Positions 36,822 to 47,803 of a DNA stretch of 64,000 nucleotides are shown here, one piece after another. The notes beneath the pieces were generated by a model. It had not been told where the DNA came from and made no database searches. It worked only from the letters and a program-made list of their open reading frames with translations. Where the stretch lies: contig CANMQP010000014.1 in assembly GCA_947500035.1 (NCBI GenBank), forward strand, positions 248,001-312,000. The letters run 5' to 3'. Made by a program: the position numbers and the translations under genes. The stretch's first letter is position 1. Every line of letters begins with the position of its first letter. Origin of the DNA: an uncultured Kiloniellaceae bacterium. Its GTDB lineage: Bacteria > Pseudomonadota > Alphaproteobacteria > Kiloniellales > Kiloniellaceae.

Positions 36822-37043
36822 ATGGATCTCATATTTCGCGGCATTTCCCGGGCCGCCGGCGTTGAAATGCGACCGGGCACAGCTCTTCCCTGGGAAGCAC
36901 CCAAAAGAGACGCGGCGGACCGCGCCGGCACCGCGGAGCAGACGTACCAGCAGTTGTCGAAGACAACGCGCCGGGTCGCGGGAAAGACCATGAGCTACCT
37001 CGGAAACCGGTTGATTCGGGCAGGAGACGCACTGGCATCTTGA
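36822..37043 (+). CDS. Hypothetical 73-aa protein
   Basis: A small protein, MDLIFRGISRAAGVEMRPG..., with mixed charge and a helical C-terminal half (TTRRVAGKTMSYLGNRLIRAG). No family is recognised. ATG 36822 has AAGG about 11 bases upstream; a GTG at 36762 would lengthen it by 20 residues. It is divergent from the GcvA-type regulator, with the dyad in between, so it may be under its control. Confidence 0.55.
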   Translation: MDLIFRGISRAAGVEMRPGTALPWEAPKRDAADRAGTAEQTYQQLSKTTRRVAGKTMSYLGNRLIRAGDALAS

Positions 37044-37074
37044 TTGATGCAGTCAGATCCTGATGCTGAGGGAA

Positions 37075-37530
37075 CTACTCAGGAAACACTCTGAGCAGAC
37101 TTTCCGGGCACTGGTTGTCGACGGTCTCGGATTCGAAACACCATCCGAGAGGTTTCTCCGGTCTCCCGCACCCAACCAGCATTGCAGGTTCGTGAGCCGC
37201 TGCTCTCGCATATCCGTGCGTGCCTTCCGCTTGACCCGGCACGACCAGTGTAATCTGAATCGCTTGATCGCATTGGTTCTCCACGACCGTCGAGTATGCC
37301 TGCACGTCATGCCCCAACAAGAGACTCTTCCATGACACGGATCCCGGTGACGGCTCTTCGCAGGTAACGCCCTCCATCACTTCAGTCTTCATCGAGACAC
37401 AGGAGTCTTGCGCCGCGGCGGACAAACTTACGGAAGTGCAAAGACCGAGCGATGCAACCACGAACAACGCCGCAGATTTCCTCTCGACCAGCTTCGCCAG
37501 AGGAAACCTACATTGCGACCACGAAACCAT
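37075..37530 (-). CDS. Hypothetical secreted cysteine-containing protein
   Basis: A 151-residue protein with a long signal peptide (SAALFVVASLGLCTSVSLSAAAQ) and a mature domain with several Cys (DSCVSMK, GVTCEE, NQCDQ, VGCGRP, LGWCFE, NQCPESL), probably disulfide-bonded in the periplasm. No family is recognised. GGGAG lies seven bases before ATG 37530, inside the end of the upstream amidotransferase gene; the gap is 3 bp, so they are co-transcribed. Confidence 0.72.
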   Translation of the reverse strand: MVSWSQCRFPLAKLVERKSAALFVVASLGLCTSVSLSAAAQDSCVSMKTEVMEGVTCEEPSPGSVSWKSLLLGHDVQAYSTVVENQCDQAIQITLVVPGQAEGTHGYARAAAHEPAMLVGCGRPEKPLGWCFESETVDNQCPESLLRVFPE

Positions 37531-37533
37531 GCC

Positions 37534-38238
37534 CTAACTCCCTTTCCCTAACCAACTGTCCAGAAACCCGCCCAGCCAGTCTTCCAGCGGGGCGTCGTGC
37601 TGCGCGCTGTCCGCCAGCTGCCGCTCGGCGGAATGGGCGCCGGGTTCGGCCAGCATGTGCGCCGCATCGGAGAGCCAGCGCCGGGAAATCTCCGGCGTCA
37701 CCTCGGGATGAAACTGAATCCCGTAAATCTTGGGGCTCAGGCGGTAGGCCTGATTGGGAAAGACCGATCCTGTGGCCAGAAGCTCGGCGCCGTCCGGCAG
37801 CTCGAAGCCTTCTTTGTGCCACTGATAGACATGCATGGGGTCCTGAAGGAAACCATCGGCCGCCGCCGTGGGCTGAATCTCGACGTAGCCGATCTCATGC
37901 TTTCGTTCCGGGTGCATCGACACCTTCGCCCCGAGGCTCCGCGCCAGGATCTGCGCGCCGAGACAGATTCCCAGATAGGGTTTCTCAGCGGCGACCCAGC
38001 GCCCGACCCAATCGATCTCTTCGGCGATGTAGGGCGCAGTCTCGCCGTCATTGGCGCTCTCCGGGCCACCGTAGACCACCGCAGCGGCAACGTCCGTCAG
38101 GCTCGAAGGATCGGGCAGTTCGTCACCCCGCCCGGGAGAAATCCATTCAACCTCGAAACCACGCTCGGAAATCATACGCGAGGCCCTGTCGTCGCGCTTG
38201 CCGACGGGATGATCGATCAGGATTACTTTTCGCGCCAC
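37534..38238 (-). CDS. Class I glutamine amidotransferase-like protein
   Basis: A 234-residue cytoplasmic protein with the GATase1 fold. The nucleophile Cys is in YLGICLGAQILARSLG, and the His-Glu pair is in IQFHPEVTPE. It is a stand-alone amidotransferase of the GMP-synthase-like group; such proteins can hydrolyse gamma-glutamyl compounds. The start is GTG 38238 with AGGAG six bases upstream. It is first in a two-gene unit with the secreted protein downstream. Confidence 0.88.
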   Translation of the reverse strand: MARKVILIDHPVGKRDDRASRMISERGFEVEWISPGRGDELPDPSSLTDVAAAVVYGGPESANDGETAPYIAEEIDWVGRWVAAEKPYLGICLGAQILARSLGAKVSMHPERKHEIGYVEIQPTAAADGFLQDPMHVYQWHKEGFELPDGAELLATGSVFPNQAYRLSPKIYGIQFHPEVTPEISRRWLSDAAHMLAEPGAHSAERQLADSAQHDAPLEDWLGGFLDSWLGKGS

Positions 38239-38343
38239 TCACCTCTCCTCTAAAAACTCTCACGCCACGCGGCCAAAAAAACTTAGTGCGTGCCTTGCGA
38301 AAGACCAGACACTTAGAACTCTTCTCCAACTGACCGGGTTTCT

Positions 38344-38394
38344 GGCCAGATCAGGTTGATGGCCAGATCAGGTTGATGGCCGGATCAGGTTGAT
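38344..38394. repeat. 17-bp tandem repeat x3 at a gene end
   Basis: Two identical copies of GGCCAGATCAGGTTGAT followed by GGCCGGATCAGGTTGAT, head to tail. The third copy contains the stop codon (38385-38387) of the leftward ferredoxin-like gene. Confidence 0.95.
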
Positions 38395-39104
38395 GGGCGC
38401 GCGCTCAAGAAGGCGCGCATATGAAAGGCCGCCTGCTCCGGCTGGTAACGCACATCACTCCCCACTGGACAGGCACGGCGCGCCCGGCACCCCAGATCCA
38501 TGCAATCACGTCCTCCGGGCTGCGCAATGTGCGCGACACAGGCAGCAACGTCATAGCCCGCGCTGGAGAAGGCGGACACGGGACAGGCCGATAGACAGGG
38601 TTGGCCGGCGCAGGACACGCAGGGCGAAGGGCCATCATCCCGAGGCGGCAGGGCAATCCGGGCCGCAAAACGCAACGCTCCCCGGTAAGCATGCCAAAGA
38701 CCGTAATCACGATGGACCAGCAGACCCAGCGGCGACGGCCAGACCGGCTCCGATTTCTGCGCCCAGGCCTGAAAGGGAAAATAGGGTGGGCCGCCAAAGG
38801 GAAACACCGGCTCGGCACCCAGGTCTTCAGCCAGGGCGGTGATCACCCGGCGGCTCCAGCGATCCAGGGGACCCAAGTCAGTATCTGACACCGGATGTGC
38901 GTGAGAGGCTTCGGCATCGCGGCCTTCCGGCGACGCCTGAAAGGCCTGCCACATACCCTCGTCGACGTTCCCCAGCAGAAGAAGCGTCTGCGCGGGCGCG
39001 CCCGTCTTCAGAAGCGGAACGCCGTCTTCGGCAGAAGGGTGAAATCCGCCGCGGAGCGACAGCCCTGCGGCCGCAGCCGCCTGCAGGAGAGCCTCAAGCT
39101 CCAT
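38385..39104 (-). CDS. 4Fe-4S ferredoxin-type protein
   Basis: A 239-residue protein. The N-terminal half ([36 protein letters not shown]) has no assigned fold. The C-terminal half has two cysteine clusters, [18 protein letters not shown] and [27 protein letters not shown], fitting two [4Fe-4S] centres. It is probably an electron-transfer or radical-pathway partner, possibly of an uncharacterised reductase. I chose ATG 39104; the frame extends upstream, but that part is repetitive and overlaps ycgN. It overlaps the end of the ycgN-type gene by 11 bp. Confidence 0.78.
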   Translation of the reverse strand: MELEALLQAAAAAGLSLRGGFHPSAEDGVPLLKTGAPAQTLLLLGNVDEGMWQAFQASPEGRDAEASHAHPVSDTDLGPLDRWSRRVITALAEDLGAEPVFPFGGPPYFPFQAWAQKSEPVWPSPLGLLVHRDYGLWHAYRGALRFAARIALPPRDDGPSPCVSCAGQPCLSACPVSAFSSAGYDVAACVAHIAQPGGRDCMDLGCRARRACPVGSDVRYQPEQAAFHMRAFLSARPST

Positions 39105-39711
39105 CGCCCACAGCGCCCCGGCTCTCTTCTTCGCCCCGGCTCTCTTCCTCGATCCAAGCCTCATCGTCCCAACCGCCATCGTCCCCAATGCCATCGTTCC
39201 AGGCCTTATCGGCGGGGTCGCCCGGGCTGAGATCTTCCTCGACAAAGTCCCACTTGACGGCTTCCCCGTCGAACCAGTCGATCACGTGGTCCTCGAGATC
39301 GGCATCCTCGACCTCGGTCTCGGGCACCACCCGGTTCAGCACGGAATTTCCCGAGCGATGGACCGAGTCCGGATCTCCGCTCACCAGCGGATGCCAGTCT
39401 TCCAGCGGCTTGCCCTCGGCCAGCAGACGATAGGCGCAGGTGGCCGGCATGAAACCCAGGGACCCGATGTTCTCAGGCGTCAGGGTGACGCAATCGGGCA
39501 CATATTTCGATCGCTGCGGATACTGGCTGCACTGGCAAGTACCCAGATCCAGCAGTTTGCAGGTGACATCGGTCGCGACAATGTCGCCGCTGTCCTCGTC
39601 TTCGAGCTTGATCAGGCAGCATTTTCCGCAGCCGTCGCAAAGCGATTCCCATTCCTCCCGGTTCATGTCTTCCAGGGATTTGCGCTGCCAAAAGGGAAGT
39701 TCGGATGTCAT
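39094..39711 (-). CDS. YcgN family cysteine-cluster protein
   Basis: A 205-residue protein whose first ~150 residues match E. coli YcgN (UPF0260) closely: [74 protein letters not shown]. Eight Cys suggest a metal cluster; the function is unknown. Unlike YcgN it has an acidic, Trp/Gly-rich tail of about 50 residues ([27 protein letters not shown]) built from short repeats, one of them an exact 18-bp duplication (39114-39149, two mismatches). ATG 39711 is used by analogy with YcgN. Confidence 0.88.
   Translation of the reverse strand: MTSELPFWQRKSLEDMNREEWESLCDGCGKCCLIKLEDEDSGDIVATDVTCKLLDLGTCQCSQYPQRSKYVPDCVTLTPENIGSLGFMPATCAYRLLAEGKPLEDWHPLVSGDPDSVHRSGNSVLNRVVPETEVEDADLEDHVIDWFDGEAVKWDFVEEDLSPGDPADKAWNDGIGDDGGWDDEAWIEEESRGEEESRGAVGDGA
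39114..39149. repeat. 18-bp tandem duplication in the ycgN-type tail
   Basis: CGCCCCGGCTCTCTTCTT is followed at once by CGCCCCGGCTCTCTTCCT. It encodes EESRGE twice in the acidic tail, near the gene's 3' end. Confidence 0.9.
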
Positions 39712-39838
39712 GCAGGGCTGATACACCGGCGCAGGCAAATGCACAAGCTATCCGGGGCCATCCGGCACCATCCGCCCCTCTGGCGGCCAGGGATAAGGGC
39801 CCTTTACGGACGATTGACCTGATCTCAAATCCGGATTA

Positions 39839-39858
39839 GAAGTTGTATATACAACTTC
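39839..39858. promoter_or_regulatory. HutC-type operator
   Basis: GAAGTTGTATATACAACTTC is a perfect 20-bp palindrome with TTGTATATACAA at its centre, the pattern recognised by HutC/GntR-type repressors of histidine catabolism. It ends 12 bp before the hutH start, so a bound repressor would sit on the initiation region. No hutC is in the window. Confidence 0.85.
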
Positions 39859-39870
39859 ATAGGCCAGAGC

Positions 39871-41379
39871 ATGACTGAAAAAGGCGCCTTCACACTCTCA
39901 CCGGGTCACCTGACACTGGACGATCTGCGGACGATCTGGCTGGGCGATCAGACCCTGCAGCTTGATCCAGGCTGTGGCGAGGCCATTGACCGATCGGCTG
40001 AGACCGTCGCAACGGTGCTGCGCGAGGGACGGACGGTGTACGGCGTGAACACCGGGTTCGGCGTGCTTGCCAAAACCTCGATCCCGAACGATCAGGTCAG
40101 TGAACTGCAACGGCGCCTCGTGCTGTCCCACTCTGCGGGGGTCGGCATGCCGCTCTCCAACTCCGCGGTTCGGCTGATCCTGCTGCTGAAGGTCAACGCT
40201 CTTGCGCGGGGCTTTTCAGGTATCCGGCGCGAGGTCATCGACCGTCTGATCGCGCTTTTCAACGCCAAGGCCTATCCGGTCATCCCGGCCAAGGGATCTG
40301 TGGGCGCTTCGGGCGATCTGGCCCCCCTGGCCCATTTATCCAGCGCACTCCTCGGTGTCGGGGAAATCAGCCTGGACGGCCAGGTCATGGCCGCAAGCGA
40401 AGCCCTGGAGGCTCTTGAAATACCGCCCGTGGATCTGGACGCCAAGGAAGGGCTGGCTCTGCTCAACGGGACTCAGGTCTCTACCGCCCTGGCCCTGGAA
40501 GGCCTGTTTCTCACCGAACGGCTGTTTGACTCGGCTCTGGTTGCTGGGGCGATGTCGGTCGATGCCGCCCTGGGCAGCGACACACCCTTTGACCCTAGAA
40601 TTCACGAACTCCGCGGCCAGCCCGGCCAAATCGAAGTTGCCGCGCAGCTCAGAAGGCTTTTGGCCGGCAGCGAAATCCGTGGCTCGCATCTGGAATGCGA
40701 CCGGGTCCAGGACCCCTATTCATTGCGCTGTCAACCGCAGGTCATGGGGGCGGCGCTCGACATCATCGGTCAGGCTGCCCAGACCCTGACCCGCGAAGCC
40801 AACGCGGTCTCGGATAATCCCCTGGTATTCTCCGACAGCGGCGAAATCCTCTCCGGAGGAAACTTTCACGCAGAACCCGTGGCCTTTGCCGCCGATACGC
40901 TGGCACTGGCGATTGCGGAGATTGGCGCGCTATCCGAGCGGCGGGTCGCCCTGCTGACGGATGCCGCCATGAGCAGCCTGCCCGCCTTCCTGGTCGCCGA
41001 GCCGGGATTGAACTCAGGCTTCATGATCGCCCATGTCACAGCCGCCGCTCTTGCCAGTGAAAACAAAGGATTAGCTCACCCTGCGTCGGTCGACAGCCTG
41101 CCAACCTCTGCCAATCAGGAAGACCATGTCAGCATGGCCACACACGCTGCACGGCGTCTCTCGGACATGGTCGAGAACAGTGCGCATGTCGTCGCCGTCG
41201 AACTTTTGGCTGCCGCTCAGGGACTCGATTTACGCCAACCTCTGGTAAGCAGCCCAGAAATAAAAAAACATCTGCAACTCATACGTAAATCGGTACCCTT
41301 TCTGGACAACGATAGACAGATGGGAAAAGATATCGTTTCAATTCAAATACTTATACTTTCCGGGGACTTTTGCCTGTAG
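39871..41379 (+). CDS. hutH: Histidine ammonia-lyase
   Basis: A 502-residue enzyme that deaminates histidine to urocanate in the cytoplasm. The self-made MIO cofactor triad Ala146-Ser147-Gly148 is in [15 protein letters not shown]; catalytic Tyr57 is in [24 protein letters not shown] and [13 protein letters not shown] are family blocks. The length is usual. The last ~40 codons (from about 41250) are visibly AT-rich compared with the rest, yet still align to the family end ([15 protein letters not shown]). It stands alone: hutU, hutI, hutG and hutC are not nearby. A HutC-type operator sits immediately upstream. Confidence 0.95.
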   Translation: MTEKGAFTLSPGHLTLDDLRTIWLGDQTLQLDPGCGEAIDRSAETVATVLREGRTVYGVNTGFGVLAKTSIPNDQVSELQRRLVLSHSAGVGMPLSNSAVRLILLLKVNALARGFSGIRREVIDRLIALFNAKAYPVIPAKGSVGASGDLAPLAHLSSALLGVGEISLDGQVMAASEALEALEIPPVDLDAKEGLALLNGTQVSTALALEGLFLTERLFDSALVAGAMSVDAALGSDTPFDPRIHELRGQPGQIEVAAQLRRLLAGSEIRGSHLECDRVQDPYSLRCQPQVMGAALDIIGQAAQTLTREANAVSDNPLVFSDSGEILSGGNFHAEPVAFAADTLALAIAEIGALSERRVALLTDAAMSSLPAFLVAEPGLNSGFMIAHVTAAALASENKGLAHPASVDSLPTSANQEDHVSMATHAARRLSDMVENSAHVVAVELLAAAQGLDLRQPLVSSPEIKKHLQLIRKSVPFLDNDRQMGKDIVSIQILILSGDFCL

Positions 41380-41577
41380 CGCAAATCTGTGATATTATTA
41401 GTGTTAATTCGTTTTAAATGTCGTCAAAGAAACGCCGCCGCTGTTACTCGTAGACACTCGCCATAGTTGAGGCTATATTTCTACTAATTGGAAATGCATT
41501 TGGTCCAATTTTAATACCAATAAGGGATTAAATGCCTTTCTGTGAGAGATGGAAATTGAATACTAAAGGTAAGAAAA

Positions 41578-42039
41578 TTGAGTATATTGCCGGCGTCAAT
41601 TGAAGATAAACCTGAAGATTCGCAGGAGCAGTTTGTGCTTGACCAACAGATCAGCCATTTGCTCCGTCGCGCTCATCAGCGGGCCTCTGCGATCTTCTTA
41701 TCTGTTCTGGGCGAACACCAGATCACCCCAACGCAGTTCTTCGCAATGGCCAGATTGCACGAAAAAGGCCAGCTGTCGCAGAACAAGCTCGGCCGCTATG
41801 CCGCAATGGATCCCGCAACGATCCAAGGCGTCATCCGGCGGCTGCATGAACGCGGAATGATCGAGCGTATTCCAGACTCGACCGATCGCCGCCGCATGGT
41901 TCTCAGCCTCTCCCCTCTCGGATACAAAACCGTCGAGGAACTTTTGGCTGGCGCCAAGCGGGTCGATAGCGAGATTCTTGGACCACTCTCGGAAGAAGAA
42001 CGCGCTCAATTCCTCAGCCTGGTGAAGAAGGTCGTCTGA
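41578..42039 (+). CDS. MarR-family transcriptional regulator
   Basis: A 153-residue winged-helix regulator. The N-terminal helices LDQQISHLLRRAHQRASAIFL form the dimer interface; the DNA-binding part is QNKLGRYAAMDPATIQGVIRRLHERGMIERIPDSTDRRRMVLSLSPLG. The start is TTG 41578 with AAAGGT seven bases upstream. The 200 bp before it are AT-rich. The target is unknown. It follows hutH but across a 198-bp gap, so it is probably a separate unit. Confidence 0.92.
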   Translation: MSILPASIEDKPEDSQEQFVLDQQISHLLRRAHQRASAIFLSVLGEHQITPTQFFAMARLHEKGQLSQNKLGRYAAMDPATIQGVIRRLHERGMIERIPDSTDRRRMVLSLSPLGYKTVEELLAGAKRVDSEILGPLSEEERAQFLSLVKKVV

Positions 42040-43674
<1,635 letters not shown>

Positions 43675-43723
43675 GCTCCCTTGCCCCGGACTGTCTCGAG
43701 TACCCTTGAGCGGACGTACCGCG

Positions 43724-45685
43724 TCAGGAGTGGCTTTCCAGGTAGGCGATGATCTGATCGGCAAGAGTATCGGGATCTACCTCACCGCTCTTGAGGACAA
43801 TCTCGGCGTTCTCAGGCGTCTCGTAGTCTGAATCGATACCGGTGAAGTTCTTCAGCTCGCCCGCCCTGGCTTTCTTGTAAAGGCCCTTGGGATCGCGCGC
43901 TTCGCAGATCTCAAGCGGCGTATCGACGTAGACTTCGACAAACTCGCCCTCGTCCATCAGAGCCCGCGCCATTTGCCGCTCCGAGCGGAAGGGCGAAATG
44001 AAAGACGCCAGCACGATCAGGCCCGCATCGACCATCAGCTTCGCGACCTCCGCCACCCGGCGGATATTCTCCACCCGGTCCTGATCGGTAAAGCCCAGAT
44101 CCTTGTTCAGGCCATGACGGACGTTGTCACCGTCGAGCAGGTAGGTTCGCTTGCCCAGGGCGTGGAGCTTTTGCTCCAGGCGGTCCGCGACGGTCGACTT
44201 GCCCGATCCGGACAGCCCGGTGAACCAGAGGACACGCGGTTTCTGCGCGTTGGCGGCGGCCCGGGCCAGCTTGTCGACCTTCATATCGTGCCATTCGATA
44301 TTGCTGGCGCGGCGCAGAGGGAAGTCGATCATGCCCGCGGCGACCGTGGCATTGGTAAACTTGTCGACCAGGATGAAAGCGCCGGTCTGGCGGTTATCCT
44401 TGTAGGCGTCAAAGGCAACCGGCCGGTCCAGGGCGATCTTGCAGTAACCGACATCGTTCAGGCCAAGGGTCTTGGCGGCCAAATGATCCAGGGTATTCAC
44501 ATCTATCAGGTGAGTGAGGTCCGTGACCCGCGCGATCGTCTGATCGGACGCAAAACGCGCCACGTAGGTGCGCTCCGGCAACATCGGGTCGCTATCCATC
44601 CAGATGATGTGCGCGGCGAACTGATCGACAGTGTCCGGCGCGGATTTCGGGTGCGCCAGGAGATCACCGCGGCTGATGTCGATTTCGTCCCGCAGCGAGA
44701 TCGTTACCGCCTGACCGGCCACCGCCTGTTCAAGCTCACCCGCCGGACCGACAATCGCCTTCACCTTCGATGTCTTGCCCGAGAGGCTTGCGAGGATCGG
44801 GTCTCCCACGGATACGCTGCCGGATGCAACGGTACCGCTGAAGCCCCGAAAATCCTGATTGGGGCGATTGACCCATTGAACCGGGAGACGGAAAGGCCTT
44901 TCACGCGCCTGTTCCGCCCGCTCGCCGGTCACCTCGATGTCTTCCAGGGTGGCCATAAGCGTGGGGCCGTCGTACCAGGCCATCGTCTCCGAGGGAGCGA
45001 ACACATTCTCTCCGGTCAGCGCCGAGAGGGGGATGGCGCGAACCTCCGCGAGGTTCAGTTCCTCCGCGAAAGCGACATATTCCTCAAAGATGGCATCGAA
45101 GGTGGACTGGTCGTAATCAACCAGATCCATCTTGTTGACCGCCAGCACCACCTGCCGGATGCCGAGCAGGGACACAATGTAGGAGTGGCGCCGGGTCTGG
45201 GTCAGAATACCTCTGCGCGCATCGATCAGAATGACCGCCAGATCAGCGGTCGAAGCGCCGGTTGCCATGTTGCGGGTGTACTGCTCATGCCCAGGCGTAT
45301 CGGCGGCGATAAACTTGCGCTTGTCGGTCTCAAAGTAGCGGTAGGCGACGTCGATCGTGATGCCCTGTTCACGTTCGGCCTGAAGCCCGTCAACCAGGAG
45401 TGCGAGATCGACCTTCTCGCCCTGGGTGCCGTACTTTTTGCTCTCGGTGGCCGTCGCCGAGAGCTGATCTTCGAATACGGTTTTGGAATCGTACAGCAGG
45501 CGCCCGAGCAGTGTGGACTTTCCGTCGTCCACCGATCCGCAGGTGATGAAGCGCAACTGGTCTTTCGCATCCTGTGCTTTGAGAAAGGCTTCGATATCGA
45601 TCTCCGCAGTCTCGTTCCTTGGCACACCCGTATTTTGCGTGGCGGTTTTTGCCGCATCGGTCGTTGCTGGATGAGAGGCGCGCAT
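43724..45685 (-). CDS. cysNC: Bifunctional sulfate adenylyltransferase subunit 1 / APS kinase
   Basis: A 653-residue fusion for sulfate assimilation. Residues ~35-460 are CysN, the GTPase that drives ATP sulfurylase: [39 protein letters not shown]. Residues ~480-650 are CysC, which phosphorylates APS to [21 protein letters not shown] and [16 protein letters not shown]. This NodQ-type fusion is common in alphaproteobacteria. Its ATG overlaps the cysD stop by one base (TGATG), so translation is coupled. Confidence 0.96.
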   Translation of the reverse strand: MRASHPATTDAAKTATQNTGVPRNETAEIDIEAFLKAQDAKDQLRFITCGSVDDGKSTLLGRLLYDSKTVFEDQLSATATESKKYGTQGEKVDLALLVDGLQAEREQGITIDVAYRYFETDKRKFIAADTPGHEQYTRNMATGASTADLAVILIDARRGILTQTRRHSYIVSLLGIRQVVLAVNKMDLVDYDQSTFDAIFEEYVAFAEELNLAEVRAIPLSALTGENVFAPSETMAWYDGPTLMATLEDIEVTGERAEQARERPFRLPVQWVNRPNQDFRGFSGTVASGSVSVGDPILASLSGKTSKVKAIVGPAGELEQAVAGQAVTISLRDEIDISRGDLLAHPKSAPDTVDQFAAHIIWMDSDPMLPERTYVARFASDQTIARVTDLTHLIDVNTLDHLAAKTLGLNDVGYCKIALDRPVAFDAYKDNRQTGAFILVDKFTNATVAAGMIDFPLRRASNIEWHDMKVDKLARAAANAQKPRVLWFTGLSGSGKSTVADRLEQKLHALGKRTYLLDGDNVRHGLNKDLGFTDQDRVENIRRVAEVAKLMVDAGLIVLASFISPFRSERQMARALMDEGEFVEVYVDTPLEICEARDPKGLYKKARAGELKNFTGIDSDYETPENAEIVLKSGEVDPDTLADQIIAYLESHS

Positions 45686-46587
45686 CAGAAATAGCCCTCC
45701 TGCTTTTTCTTTTCCATAGAGCCAATCTGATCCTGATCGATCACCCGTCCCTGCCGCTCCGAGCCCCGGCTCTGCAGGAGTTCCAGAATAATATCGGGCA
45801 CGGTCTTGGCCGAGGATTCGACGGCGCCGGTCAGGGGATAGCAGCCAAGGGTGCGAAAGCGCACCAGCTTCTCCTGCGGCACTTCGCCCGGTGCGAGCGG
45901 CAAACGCTCGTCATCCACCATCACAAGCACCCCGTCGCGCTCGACGACGGGCCGCATCGCGGCAAAATACAGCGGCACGAGCGGAATGTTTTCACGGTGA
46001 ATATATTGCCAGACATCGAGCTCCGTCCAATTGGAGATCGGAAAGACCCTGACGCTTTCCCCGGCAGCGATCCGGGTGTTGTAAAGGTTCCAGAGCTCAG
46101 GGCGCTGCGTCTTGGGATCCCAGCGGTGCGACTTCGAGCGGAAGGAAAAAACCCGTTCCTTTGCGCGCGATTTTTCCTCATCGCGCCGCGCGCCGCCAAA
46201 GGCCGCATCGAAGCCATGCCTGTCGAGAGCCTGCTTCAGGCTTTCCGTCTTCATGACATCGGTGTGAAGCTTGGAGCCATGGGTAATGGGGCCGATGCCG
46301 CGCGCAACGCCGTCCTGGTTGATGTTCACAATCAGCTCCAGCCCCAGCCGGGCCGCCAGCTGATCCCGGAACAGAATCATCTCGCGGAACTTCCAGGTGG
46401 TATCCACATGCAGCAGCGGAAAGGGCGGGACACCGGGCGCAAAGGCCTTCATGGCAAGGTGGAGCATCACCGCGGAGTCCTTGCCAATCGAATAAAGCAT
46501 CACCGGGTTGCGGAACTCGGCCGCAACCTCGCGGATGATGTGGATAGACTCCGCCTCGAGCCGGTCCAGGTGAGAGAGACTCTGCAT
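45685..46587 (-). CDS. cysD: Sulfate adenylyltransferase subunit 2
   Basis: A 300-residue adenylyltransferase that makes APS from sulfate and ATP with CysN. The PP-loop is [19 protein letters not shown]. Family blocks [22 protein letters not shown]-like [20 protein letters not shown], and [15 protein letters not shown] are present. I chose ATG 46587 ([13 protein letters not shown]), the usual N-terminus, rather than one 18 codons earlier. It is the first gene of cysD-cysNC; no cysH or cysI is here. Confidence 0.95.
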   Translation of the reverse strand: MQSLSHLDRLEAESIHIIREVAAEFRNPVMLYSIGKDSAVMLHLAMKAFAPGVPPFPLLHVDTTWKFREMILFRDQLAARLGLELIVNINQDGVARGIGPITHGSKLHTDVMKTESLKQALDRHGFDAAFGGARRDEEKSRAKERVFSFRSKSHRWDPKTQRPELWNLYNTRIAAGESVRVFPISNWTELDVWQYIHRENIPLVPLYFAAMRPVVERDGVLVMVDDERLPLAPGEVPQEKLVRFRTLGCYPLTGAVESSAKTVPDIILELLQSRGSERQGRVIDQDQIGSMEKKKQEGYF

Positions 46588-46888
46588 AGCACTCTTATTC
46601 AGTTGTTTTACCCAGCACCGCCAAGATCTGATGCCGGCCACCGACTATGCAAGTGCTTATAGTGAGGCAGCGCGGTTTCTTAAACCGCTTTCCGCCGCTG
46701 TTGAGGATATCGACCGAAGATTGTATGAATTTCCTTTCATAGCAGGCGAGCAATCCTGCGGGCGCGAGATCCGCTCCCGACGTGCAGACGCGCCCTCGTG
46801 CAACCGCCTGCTTGATGCGGAGCCACTCTTCTGTCTATGAAGGACAGATCCTAAAGACATCCAGGAGGCCCTGCCCGGCCTCAAATCC
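46588..46888. other. Divergent spacer cysD / membrane protein
   Basis: About 300 bp that should carry the cysD promoter. An AGGAGG at about 46861 is too far from ATG 46889 to serve it well. No other feature was recognised. Confidence 0.35.
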
Positions 46889-47623
46889 ATGGACCGACTG
46901 CACGTGTATTCCACATCTCTTCAGCTCTTCATGCGCCTTCGCTCCTACGTTGCACTTGCAGTGATCGGGGAACTGGCGATTCAGCTGGTTGGCGAGGAGT
47001 TCTCGGTCGGCGGCGGTCTGATTTTCGCGTCGGTCCTGGTGTGGGCCTACCTGGCCTTCAACGCGCATGCCGTTCTCTTACTGCCGGACGACCGGGATAA
47101 GGCCGCCGACAACACCCGTGTGCTCGGCTTCGCTCTTCGAACCTTTGGTCTCGGCCTGCTCATGCTCATCCCTGTGATCGCGATGATGATCCTCGCCTTG
47201 TCGGGTTCCCTGAGCCAGGTCAGCCTGGAGAGTGATGGCTGGTCCGTGATCGCGGCCATCGGCCTGATCTGCGCGCTTGGGTTCCTCCTGGTCTTCGGAT
47301 ACCTCGGGACGCTTCTGCCGGCCTTCGTGGCGGACCGGCACCGCGGCATCGGCGCCGCCCTGTCACGCGGGGCATCGCAGTTCTTCTGGATCGCGGGACA
47401 TTTGATCACCGGCCCGATTCTGCTTTTTGCCATCTCAATGACACTCGTTGTCGGCGGCCTTAATGCGCTCGAGCCTGACAGTGCGATGCTGTCCGAGGGC
47501 TACTATCCGAACATTCCGGTCTTTGTGATCCTGACCCTTGCCTATCTGGTTCAAGCACTGGGAACCGTGATGACGGCCTGGGTGCTTTCAAACGCGTTTT
47601 TGCGCGCAGAAGTACGAGCCTAA
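46889..47623 (+). CDS. Hypothetical polytopic membrane protein
   Basis: A 244-residue protein with about six transmembrane segments (for example YVALAVIGELAIQLV, LGLLMLIPVIAMMILALSG, VIAAIGLICALGFLLVFGYLGTLLP, ITGPILLFAISMTLVVGGL, FVILTLAYLVQALGTVMTAWVL). No family is recognised; it resembles uncharacterised alphaproteobacterial membrane proteins. It is divergent from cysD and convergent with the saccharopine-dehydrogenase-type gene. Confidence 0.75.
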   Translation: MDRLHVYSTSLQLFMRLRSYVALAVIGELAIQLVGEEFSVGGGLIFASVLVWAYLAFNAHAVLLLPDDRDKAADNTRVLGFALRTFGLGLLMLIPVIAMMILALSGSLSQVSLESDGWSVIAAIGLICALGFLLVFGYLGTLLPAFVADRHRGIGAALSRGASQFFWIAGHLITGPILLFAISMTLVVGGLNALEPDSAMLSEGYYPNIPVFVILTLAYLVQALGTVMTAWVLSNAFLRAEVRA

Positions 47624-47769
47624 AGGGAGCAAGGACCCAGCGGAAGCATGAGCCGACAGAAGGTCGGTCCGGCGGTCACCGGCCCGGCGGGCGATCGCGG
47701 GATCTTCGCTTGCCGGGCCGCGCCTCGGCTCGAGGCAAGCGACACCCGCATTTACCGGCAATGCTGTGT

Positions 47770-47803
47770 TACTGGTAATACTGGCCTACTGGTAATATTG
47801 GCC
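47770..47803. repeat. 17-bp tandem duplication over a stop codon
   Basis: TACTGGTAATACTGGCC followed by TACTGGTAATATTGGCC. The stop (47786-47788) of the leftward saccharopine-dehydrogenase-type gene spans the junction of the two copies, and its last residues (GQYYQ) are encoded by one copy. Confidence 0.95.

Noticed and set aside
41250-41379. hutH truncated or frameshifted at its end
   Set aside because: The AT-rich end still follows the family C-terminus and total length is normal.
43973-45694. 573-codon + strand frame across cysNC
   Set aside because: Antisense shadow of a well-recognised gene.
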